DNA of 64,000 nt from Luteolibacter ambystomatis. GTDB lineage: Bacteria; Verrucomicrobiota; Verrucomicrobiia; Verrucomicrobiales; Akkermansiaceae. The stretch lies in the NCBI RefSeq assembly GCF_018137965.1, contig NZ_CP073100.1:1054001-1118000 (forward strand), in the 5' to 3' direction. The position numbers were made by a program, and so were the translations under genes. The notes beneath the pieces are model-generated. The model was not told where the DNA came from. It saw nothing but the letters and a program-made list of their open reading frames with translations, and searched no databases. This document shows, in pieces, positions 14,480-21,391 of the stretch; within the stretch, counting starts at the first letter, position 1, and every line of letters starts with the position of its first letter.

Positions 14480-17400
14480 ATGCCCGTAATCACGCCCCAT
14501 ATGCATTGCTGCTTGACGCGTTCGCTGGTTTGCCTGGCCCTTCTGACTCCCATCGCGATGGCGGAGGAAGCGGATTCCCTGGGTCCCGTGCAGGGGGATT
14601 CCACCCTGACCGCCCCGCCCGGGGTGACCTACCACCTCGCGGGGGACGCGAAGACGAACCGCATCCTGTCCCCGACCGCGATCGCCTTCGATGAGGCGGG
14701 CGCGCTCTATGTGGCGGAGACCCACCGCTTCCGTTTCGGCGTGGAGGACAACCGCGAGCACCTCTACTGGTATCTGGACGACATCGCTTCCCAGACCAAT
14801 GCCGACCGCTTGGCAATGCACGAGAAGTGGAAGGGCAAGAAGTCGATCAAGGAGATGACGGAGAAGTCCGAGGAGATCCGCAAACTGGAGGATCTGGATC
14901 ACGACGGCGTTTATGAAAAGGCGGGCACTTACGCGGACAAGTTCAATGACGTGCTCGATGGCACCGCCGCGGGCGTGATGGCCTATGAGGGCACGGTTTA
15001 CTTCGCCTGCATCCCGAAGGTGTGGGCGCTGCGCGATACCAAGGGCACCGGCACGGCGGATGTGCGGGATGTGATCCAGGACGGCTTCGGCGTGCGCGTT
15101 TCCTTCTCCGGCCATGACATGAACGGCTTCGCGCTGGGGCCGGACGGCCGCATCTACGGTACCGTGGGCGACCGTGGTTTCCACGTCGAAACGAAGGAGG
15201 GCCGCAAGTATCCCTCGCCGGACCGTGGCGCGATTTTCCGCTTCGATCCGGACGGCTCGAATTTCGAGGTGATCCATACCGGCCTGCGCAATCCGAAGGA
15301 GATCGCCTTCGACGAGCGCGGCAATCCGATCTCCGTGGACAACAATTCCGACCAGGGCGACAAGGCACGCGTCGTCTATATCGTGGAAGGTGCGGATTCC
15401 GGTTGGACGATGGAGCACCAGGCGCTGCATTCGTTCCACCGCCAGATCGGGCTGGAGAATCATCCGGACAACCGCTGGATGGTGGAGAAGATGTGGGAGC
15501 CGCAGAACGACGCGCAACCGGCCTATATCATCCCGCCGGTGGCGAATCTCACCAATGGTCCCAGCGGTCTCGCCTACTATCCCGGTACCGGCTATCTCCA
15601 GAGCGAGGAGGGACGTTTCCTGATCTGCGATTACAAGGCCTCGGCTCCGACCTCCGGCATCTGGTCGTTCAAGGTGGAGCCGTCCGGCGCGGGCATGAAG
15701 ATGACCAACGCACGCAAGGCGGTGTGGGGCGTGACGGCGACGGATGTGGAATACTCGTGGGATGGCAAGCTCTACGTGGCGGACTTCAAGGGCGGCTGGA
15801 CCGCGCATGACGATGGCCGGGTGTTGTATCTCGATGCGGGCAAGGACACCGCCAAGGCCAAGGAGGCGGGGGAAACCGCGAAGCTGATCAAGGAAGGCTT
15901 CGACCAGCGTTCGTCCGCGGACCTCGCCGCGCTGCTGCATCACCCGGACATGCGGGTGCGGTTGCGCGCACAGTACGCGCTTTCCCGGAAGCCGGACGCG
16001 CTCGCGCAATTCAAGAAGGCGACCGCTTCCAGCGATCAGATCGAACGTCTGCACGGTGTGTGGGGGCTCGGTATTCTCGCCCGCCTCGGTGGTGGTGCTC
16101 TGCATCCCACCGGCAAGGCTCCCGCTCCGAACGCTGAGCTGCGCAAGGCCGCCTCGACCGAACTTGCGGCGCTGCTCAAGCACGCCGATCCGGAAGTAAA
16201 GGCGCAGGCGGTGAAGGCGCTGGAGGAAGGTTCTCTGGATGGGACGAAGCTGCCGCTCGGCGATCTGGTGGTGGATGCCTCGCCGCGTGTGCGGATGTTC
16301 GCCGCCATTGCCGCGGGCAAGCTCCATGCCACGCAGGTGATTCAGCAGGTGTTGAAGCTGCTGGAGGAAAACGCGGACAAGGACCCGTATCTCCGCCACG
16401 CCGGTGCGTATGCCCTTCAACTGCTGGCGAAGAATCCGGCGGAGCTGGCCGCGCTCAAGTCGAATGCCAGCCCGCACGTGCGCCTCGCAGCGGTAGTCGC
16501 GCTGCGCCGGATGAAGGACCCCGCGGTGGCGGCCTTCCTGAAGGATGCCGACCAGGCGGTTGTGGAAGAAGCGATCCGCGCGATTCACGATGAAGGCATT
16601 GAGCCGGCACGTCCGGCGGTGGCCGCCTTGCTCGATGATGCCACGCTTGCCGAGCGCAAGCCCTTCATGCAGCGCCGCCTCATTCACAGCGCTTTCCGCG
16701 TGGGTGGCGTGGAGAATGCGAAGCGGCTTCTGACCGTGGCCTCCACGCCTGCCCTGCCGGAAGCGGTCCGCCGCGAGGCTCTGCGCCTGATTTCCGTGTG
16801 GCCGGAGCCGCCGCTTGTCGATCAATCGCTCGGTCGCATCGCGCCGTTGCCGAAGCGGAACCTTGATGAGATCCGCCCGCTGCTGTCCAGCTCCATGCCC
16901 GCGCTGATGAAGGTGGAGGACACGCTGGATGACGCGTTCGATCTGGTGCTGAAGTTCAAGTTCTCCGTCGAGGGGCTCGATGATGCCGCCCTGCGTGCGA
17001 TCACGCTGAAGGATGGCATCCCCGGCACCGCTCGTGCCGGAGCGCTCGCACTCTATGCCGCCCGCAAGCCCGCCGATCTTTCCGAACACCTGGCGAAGTT
17101 GATGGGGCAGGGGAATGACAGCCTCGCGCTGGAGGCGATGAAGTTGCTGGTGGCACAGTTTCCGAAGGAAGCGGTGAAGCCGTTGCTCGCCGCCACCATT
17201 GCCAAGAGCGGTCCGCGCGCGCAGGCGGCGTGGAAAAATCTCGCGGGCGTGCAGGACCCGGAAGTGGCGAAGGCGATCATTGATCAGATCGGCACGCTGC
17301 GTCAGAACGGCGGTGTTTCACCATCGGCTCTGGAACTGCTGGCCGCCGCACGGGGTCGTTCCGAGCCGGAGGTGAAGAAGACGCTCGCGGACTACGAGGC

Positions 17401-17947
17401 GGAGTTGAAGGCGAAGGAAGCCACCGATCCGCTGGCTCCATGGATGGCCTCGCTGGAAGGCGGAAATGCCGGGCGCGGCGCGTCCTTGTTCCAGTCCCAT
17501 CCGGTTGCGGAGTGCCTGCGCTGCCACCGCGCGGAGGTGAATGGCGACCACGGCGGTGAAGCCGGTCCGAACCTCGCGGGCGTGGCCTCGCGCGGAGACC
17601 GTATGTATCTGCTCCAGTCGCTCATCGTGCCGTCCGCGAAGGTGGTGGCGGGATACGGCATTGTCAGCATGACCTTTGCGAATGGCGAAAGCTTCGGCGG
17701 GACCTTGCTCGCGGAGACTCCGGATTACGTAGACATCGATGCGAATGGCAAGCGCTGGCGCGTGAACCGCAAGGACATCAGGGAGCTCACGCCCGCCGTA
17801 TCCGCGATGCCGCCGATGAACCTGCTGATGAAGCCGGACGAGATCCGTGACATCGTGGCATGGCTGGCCACCTTGCAGAAGGGCGAGAAGCCGGCGAAGC
17901 CGCTGCCCGCGCCGCCGGTGCTCGATCCGGCGACGCTGAAGCATTGA
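14480..17947 (+). CDS. PVC-type heme-binding protein: beta-propeller, HEAT repeats, cytochrome c
   Basis: The protein has 1155 residues. A signal peptide occupies about residues 1-28 (CLTRSLVCLALLTPIAMA); ATG 14501 is an alternative start. Residues ~45-450 form an NHL/sorbosone-dehydrogenase-like propeller (PTAIAFDEAGALYVAET, FALGPDGRIYGTVGDRG, GLRNPKEIAFDERGNPISVDN). Residues ~470-960 are HEAT-like repeats (VRLRAQYALS, VRMFAAIAAGKL, VRLAAVVALRRM). The C-terminal ~150 residues are a cytochrome c with CLRCH (Cys1012, Cys1015, His1016), GPNLAGVASRG and ALL-type tail DEIRDIVAWLATLQKG. This architecture is a hallmark of Planctomycetes and Verrucomicrobia and is thought to be periplasmic and act in oxidation of sugars or other substrates. 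It stands alone here, followed by tRNA-Leu. Confidence 0.9.
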   Translation: MPVITPHMHCCLTRSLVCLALLTPIAMAEEADSLGPVQGDSTLTAPPGVTYHLAGDAKTNRILSPTAIAFDEAGALYVAETHRFRFGVEDNREHLYWYLDDIASQTNADRLAMHEKWKGKKSIKEMTEKSEEIRKLEDLDHDGVYEKAGTYADKFNDVLDGTAAGVMAYEGTVYFACIPKVWALRDTKGTGTADVRDVIQDGFGVRVSFSGHDMNGFALGPDGRIYGTVGDRGFHVETKEGRKYPSPDRGAIFRFDPDGSNFEVIHTGLRNPKEIAFDERGNPISVDNNSDQGDKARVVYIVEGADSGWTMEHQALHSFHRQIGLENHPDNRWMVEKMWEPQNDAQPAYIIPPVANLTNGPSGLAYYPGTGYLQSEEGRFLICDYKASAPTSGIWSFKVEPSGAGMKMTNARKAVWGVTATDVEYSWDGKLYVADFKGGWTAHDDGRVLYLDAGKDTAKAKEAGETAKLIKEGFDQRSSADLAALLHHPDMRVRLRAQYALSRKPDALAQFKKATASSDQIERLHGVWGLGILARLGGGALHPTGKAPAPNAELRKAASTELAALLKHADPEVKAQAVKALEEGSLDGTKLPLGDLVVDASPRVRMFAAIAAGKLHATQVIQQVLKLLEENADKDPYLRHAGAYALQLLAKNPAELAALKSNASPHVRLAAVVALRRMKDPAVAAFLKDADQAVVEEAIRAIHDEGIEPARPAVAALLDDATLAERKPFMQRRLIHSAFRVGGVENAKRLLTVASTPALPEAVRREALRLISVWPEPPLVDQSLGRIAPLPKRNLDEIRPLLSSSMPALMKVEDTLDDAFDLVLKFKFSVEGLDDAALRAITLKDGIPGTARAGALALYAARKPADLSEHLAKLMGQGNDSLALEAMKLLVAQFPKEAVKPLLAATIAKSGPRAQAAWKNLAGVQDPEVAKAIIDQIGTLRQNGGVSPSALELLAAARGRSEPEVKKTLADYEAELKAKEATDPLAPWMASLEGGNAGRGASLFQSHPVAECLRCHRAEVNGDHGGEAGPNLAGVASRGDRMYLLQSLIVPSAKVVAGYGIVSMTFANGESFGGTLLAETPDYVDIDANGKRWRVNRKDIRELTPAVSAMPPMNLLMKPDEIRDIVAWLATLQKGEKPAKPLPAPPVLDPATLKH

Positions 17948-18037
17948 TCCGCGGGTAGCGGGCGGCGTTTGCGATTTCTTGATTCTTCCGCTTGCGCCGG
18001 GCGGGATGTCCCACCAACATCCCGCCCGCAACGTAAC

Positions 18038-18117
18038 GGCGGCTTGGCGGAATTGGTAGACGCGCTCGACTCAAAATCGAGTTCTTCGGAGTGTGGGTTC
18101 GAGTCCCACAGCCGCTA
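18038..18117 (+). tRNA. tRNA-Leu (anticodon CAA)
   Basis: A cloverleaf can be drawn: acceptor GGCGGCT (18038-18044) with AGCCGCT (18110-18116; first pair G-U), D-arm with GGTAGA, anticodon stem CTCGA/TCGAG around loop CTCAAAA (anticodon CAA at 18072-18074), short class II variable arm, T-arm GTGGG-TTCGAGT-CCCAC, discriminator A at 18117. CCA is not encoded. It reads UUG codons. It follows the heme protein gene by ~90 bases. Confidence 0.92.
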
Positions 18118-18180
18118 CGTTCTTCACTGGATGGTGAAGTGATGCCGGAGGATTTGGAGTTGAGATCCGGCTTTGGTTTT

Positions 18181-18397
18181 CAGGGCCAAAGGCCCGTCCC
18201 ATAGCAGCCCAGGCCGCAAGGCCAGGGTATGTGCATGCAGGGGGAATCGAGGGCTGAAAGCCCGATCCATGTTGGGAGGACTGCGATGTTCTCACCTGCG
18301 TCCGAAGAATGGATCAGGCCTTCAGCCCTCCAATGAAGAACAAACCATTCCCTGGGCCTTGCAGCCCAGGCTGGTATGAGACGGGCCGTTGGCCCTC
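18181..18397. repeat. Nested long inverted repeat element (REP/MITE-like)
   Basis: The outer arms are 47 bases: 18181-18227 (CAGGGCCAAAGGCCCGTC...) and 18351-18397, inverted copies with a few mismatches. Inside lies a second pair of 21 bases: 18250-18270 (AGGGCTGAAAGCCCGATCC...) with 18309-18329, matching at 19 of 21. Short local palindromes (GGGCTGAAAGCCC, GGGCCAAAGGCCC) add further structure. There is no ORF of note. It fills the 330-base gap between tRNA-Leu and the convergent acyltransferase gene. Similar 'GGGCTGAAAGCCC' intergenic repeats are common in Planctomycetes/Verrucomicrobia genomes. Confidence 0.65.
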
Positions 18398-18445
18398 AAG
18401 ATTCGTTCGACAAGCGCGTCTATCGAGATCGAGTGATGCTTTCCT

Positions 18446-19567
18446 TCAACGCGCGAAACGGGCGAGCTGCTTGCGGATGGGCATGTCCACAAAGCGCATG
18501 ACGAGATAACCGGCCGCGATCGAGGAGAGATAGACTCCGATCCCCGCAAGGGTCTTCATGCCCGGGGTTGGCTGGGTGTTGTTGAGCCAGGCGTAGAAAA
18601 CGTAGTGGATCGGATAGTGGGCGAGGTAGAGTGGATAGGAGAGTTCGCCGAGGAAATCGCAGGCTTTTTCGCCGGAGCGGGTGACGGGCTGGCTGCCCGC
18701 GCCGATGAGCACGATGACCGGCATCAGGAGGATGATGACGAAGCATTCGTAGAGGCCGTTCACCCATGGCATGGCATCCGGACCGATGCGTGGCATCGGC
18801 AGGGCGATGAGGAGGGCGAGCGAGGTGAGGATCATCGCGTGCTTCACGTGGATCGTCCTGCCGAGGCGGAAGAGGAAGAGTCCGGTGATGAAGGGGAACA
18901 GCACGCGGACCATGCCCTTCCACACATGCTCTCCGGTGAACATCCATCCGAATCCGATGGTGCCGATCTTGCTGGTGACGATGACGTACGTCAGCAGGCC
19001 GGCGAACACGAAGGACAGCACGCCGAGCACGCGGCGGCTGAACCTGCGGAGAAAAAGCGCGTAGGCGATGTTCGCGACGTATTCATAAAACAACGACCAT
19101 GCCGGACCATTGAGAGGATACGCTTCGCCCACTCCACGCACATCCATGGACTTGACCGATGGAATCAGGAGAGCGCCCAGGAGGGTGGAGAGGAGGAGCA
19201 TTCCGAAGGAGGTGCGGTCGACCAGCGGGAACAAGCCGCACGCGCCGAAGTAGAAGAAGATCGCGCCGAGGATCGATCCGACGATGACCATCGGATGCAG
19301 GCGGATGAGGCGGCGCTTGAAAAACGAACCGGGTGACATGGTGCTCCAGCGGTCATCGTACGCGTAGCCCATCACATAGCCGGAGAGCATGAAGAAGAAG
19401 TCCACCGCGAGATAGCCGTGGTTCACGCTGTTCACCGCATCCGAATCGAAGATATGGTAGGCGATCACGATCAAGGCGGCCACACCGCGCAGGCCATCAA
19501 GGATCGGCAATCGGGTTTTGGAGGTTTTACCGGTGGCGGGCAGGCTTGGAGCGGCGTGTGAGGTCAT
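18446..19567 (-). CDS. Acyltransferase 3 family membrane protein (OafA/NodX-like)
   Basis: The protein has 373 residues. It begins with the family hallmark RLPILDGLRGVAALIVIAYHIF, including the His thought to be catalytic, then LAVDFFFMLSGYVMGYAY and RLIRLHPMV, which are also conserved (FFxLSGF and R-x-x-R-I-x-P-type motifs). About ten hydrophobic segments follow up to the basic C-terminus PIRKQLARFAR. Members sit in the inner membrane and O-acetylate or O-acylate sugars of lipopolysaccharide, peptidoglycan or exported glycans. No SGNH domain is fused. The gene is single, flanked by inverted-repeat elements on both sides, so its substrate cannot be guessed from context. Confidence 0.9.
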   Translation of the reverse strand: MTSHAAPSLPATGKTSKTRLPILDGLRGVAALIVIAYHIFDSDAVNSVNHGYLAVDFFFMLSGYVMGYAYDDRWSTMSPGSFFKRRLIRLHPMVIVGSILGAIFFYFGACGLFPLVDRTSFGMLLLSTLLGALLIPSVKSMDVRGVGEAYPLNGPAWSLFYEYVANIAYALFLRRFSRRVLGVLSFVFAGLLTYVIVTSKIGTIGFGWMFTGEHVWKGMVRVLFPFITGLFLFRLGRTIHVKHAMILTSLALLIALPMPRIGPDAMPWVNGLYECFVIILLMPVIVLIGAGSQPVTRSGEKACDFLGELSYPLYLAHYPIHYVFYAWLNNTQPTPGMKTLAGIGVYLSSIAAGYLVMRFVDMPIRKQLARFAR

Positions 19568-19675
19568 GAAGGAACAGGCGGTAAAACGCGAGGAAGGCGG
19601 GAAGTTTTGCGGACTCTGCGTGAAAATAGTGGCCGGGCAAGGTCGCGGATGGATAGGGCCCTGCGGAAATCTGCG

Positions 19676-19828
19676 TACGTAGTTCCTCCTTCAGGAGGGC
19701 GGGGGATGGATCGGTTTCATATGAGGGCGGCCAGCCGTGTGCAGAAATACTCTTCGGGATTGACCAGGTTTTACCTCCGCGTGATGGAGGCGATGTTCCA
19801 GACGCCCTCCTGAAGGAGGAGCTACGTA
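19676..19828. repeat. Inverted-repeat element with 26-bp arms
   Basis: TACGTAGTTCCTCCTTCAGG... at 19676-19701 is mirrored by ...CCTGAAGGAGGAGCTACGTA at 19803-19828; 25 of 26 bases pair. Interior ~101 bases without an ORF. It lies in the 373-base gap between the divergent acyltransferase and lpxI-like genes; the remaining gap sequence shows nothing else I can name. Each arm itself holds the palindrome CCTCCTTCAGGAGG. The ends differ from the other elements in the window. Confidence 0.6.
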
Positions 19829-19940
19829 AGAAGAGGTGGAAAAGTCCCTTGCAGGAGCGGGCATTCATGGGGGACTCTCGTGCGGACTGCGGCGTGGTTT
19901 TGAAAAGCGAGGCCCCGGCAGCCATTCATTTCCCACAGGC

Positions 19941-20759
19941 ATGTCCTCCACCCGCACCATTGGCATCATCGCTGGCAACGGCGTGTATCCCGCCACCTTT
20001 GTCGAAGCCGCCCGCCGCAAGTCTCCGGGCGTGCGCCTGGTGGTCGCGGCCTTTGAGAACGAAACCAATCCCGAGCTCCAGAAGTCCGTGGATGCGTGGG
20101 AGTGGCTGCGCGTGGGCCAGCTCGGCAAGCTGATCAAGCATTTCAAGCGCGAGGGTGCCACGGAGGCGATCATGGTTGGCCAGATCGCGCCGAAGAATCT
20201 CTTCGACCTGCGTCCGGATTTACGGACGCTGCTGGTACTGGCGCGTGTGAAGGAGCGGAATGCGGAGACGTTGTTCGGAGCCATTGCGGATGAATTGGCG
20301 AAGGATTGTATCACCCTGCTTCCGGCCACTACTTTCCTGGAGGATCTCCTGCCCGGACCGGGGCATGTCTGCGGACCCGCGCTGAAGAAGCGCCAGCTTG
20401 AGGATGCCGCGTTCGGTTTCCGCATGGCGAAGGAAAGCAGCCGTCTCGACATCGGACAGACCGTGGTGGTGCGCCATGGTACGGTGCTTGCCGTGGAAGC
20501 CTTCGAGGGGACCAATGCCTGCATCCGCCGCGGTGGCGAACTGGGGCGGGGGAAGGACGTGCTGCTCGCGAAGGTCTCGAAGCCGGATCAGGATTTCCGT
20601 TTTGATGTGCCGGTCGTGGGGCCGCAGACGATCGAGACCTGTGTCGCCGCGGGCGTGAAGGCGATCGTGATCGAGGCGGATAAGACGCTGTTGCTGGAAC
20701 GGGCGACCGTCGAGCGCCTGTGCAAGGAGCACGAGGTGTCGGTACACGCGATGGCGTGA
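19941..20759 (+). CDS. lpxI: LpxI-like UDP-2,3-diacylglucosamine pyrophosphatase
   Basis: The protein has 272 residues from ATG 19941 (MSSTRTIGIIAGNGVYP); the open frame extends 35 codons upstream but that part overlaps the repeat and is not conserved. Motifs fit LpxI (former DUF1009): IGIIAGNGVYPATFVEAAR at the N-terminus, VGQLGKLIKHFKREGATEAIMVGQI, AFGFRMAKESSRLDIGQTVVVRHGTVLAVEAFEGTNACIRRGG and the C-terminal ETCVAAGVKAIVIEADKTLLLE. LpxI cleaves UDP-2,3-diacylglucosamine to lipid X in lipid A synthesis, replacing LpxH in alphaproteobacteria and others. In Verrucomicrobia LpxI-like genes often sit near other lpx genes; none is present here. The FtsB-like gene follows after 66 bases with its own putative promoter. 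Confidence 0.85.
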   Translation: MSSTRTIGIIAGNGVYPATFVEAARRKSPGVRLVVAAFENETNPELQKSVDAWEWLRVGQLGKLIKHFKREGATEAIMVGQIAPKNLFDLRPDLRTLLVLARVKERNAETLFGAIADELAKDCITLLPATTFLEDLLPGPGHVCGPALKKRQLEDAAFGFRMAKESSRLDIGQTVVVRHGTVLAVEAFEGTNACIRRGGELGRGKDVLLAKVSKPDQDFRFDVPVVGPQTIETCVAAGVKAIVIEADKTLLLERATVERLCKEHEVSVHAMA

Positions 20760-20778
20760 ACGGGCCAAATCCTTGAGG

Positions 20779-20798
20779 TTCCTTGACATTTCAAGGAA
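20779..20798. promoter_or_regulatory. Palindrome over a -35-like hexamer before the FtsB-like gene
   Basis: TTCCTTGA-CATT-TCAAGGAA is a perfect 8-bp dyad. It contains TTGACA (20783-20788), an ideal -35 box; the matching -10 after 17 bases is only ACTAGT, a weak fit. A third CCTTGA copy lies just upstream at 20771-20776. A repressor site overlapping the promoter is inferred. Confidence 0.35.
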
Positions 20799-20825
20799 AT
20801 TGGGGACTAGTGGGGGCCAACCCCG

Positions 20826-21170
20826 ATGGCACGGAAACGCAAGACAATCGCACCGAAGGTCACGCGCCTTGAAGCGCGTACCCGGGCGATTGGCGTCGTG
20901 AACAAATTCCTCTTCTTCGGAATGTGTCTGGCGGTGGGCTTTGTGGTCGTGGCCGCTGCCATGCCACAGAAGCGCAAGCTGGAGGAGATCGAGGGGCGTG
21001 TGGAGGAGGCCCGCCGCCGTCAGGCCGCCGTTACGGCGGAGCGGGATGACGCGCTCGCGCTGTACCGCTCGTTGAAGGAGGATCGCGCGTGCCTGGAGCA
21101 GTATGCCCGGGACCGCCTCGACTACTATCGCGAAGGTGAGAAGGTCCTCCGGATCAAGCGCGCGCAGTAA
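20826..21170 (+). CDS. Septum formation initiator family protein (FtsB/DivIC-like)
   Basis: The protein has 114 residues. A basic cytoplasmic N-terminus of ~25 residues (MARKRKTIAPK) is followed by one membrane segment (FLFFGMCLAVGFVVVAAAM), then a coiled coil of ~60 residues (KLEEIEGRVEEARRRQAAVTAERDDALALYRSLKED) and the DivIC/FtsB-type end LEQYARDRLDYYREGEKVLRI. This layout is that of FtsB/DivIC, single-pass proteins that join FtsL and FtsQ/DivIB in the divisome. Sequence conservation in the family is low, so the assignment rests on architecture and the end motif. The following TPR gene starts 221 bases later; that gap holds a TTGACA hexamer at 21345-21350 but no clear -10. Confidence 0.82.
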   Translation: MARKRKTIAPKVTRLEARTRAIGVVNKFLFFGMCLAVGFVVVAAAMPQKRKLEEIEGRVEEARRRQAAVTAERDDALALYRSLKEDRACLEQYARDRLDYYREGEKVLRIKRAQ

Positions 21171-21391
21171 AAGCGAGGTTTAAGGGTTAAACGCGGATCG
21201 TGAGACGTCATTTCGTCTTTCGGCCATGCTTCGCGTGTGCTATGAATCCGCATATGGGCAGGATTGCCGACTTGCCATGGCGTTATCCGGTATGCAGCTT
21301 GGAAATCCCTTCGGGGGTCAAATGATTCCGGATTTCTCTTCCGCTTGACAATACGGACCGTCATGGAAGAACCCTCCCTGCCGTTTCTCAT

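Noticed and set aside
14339-17089. Very long minus-strand open frame continuing upstream of the HNH gene
   Set aside because: It is antisense to the well-supported heme-protein gene, is rich in Arg/His/Gly in a way typical of GC-rich shadow frames, and has no domain. The HNH protein starts at 14338.
18181-18397. CRISPR array or tRNA-linked integrative element
   Set aside because: The repeats are inverted, not direct with spacers, and there is no integrase or duplicated tRNA end.
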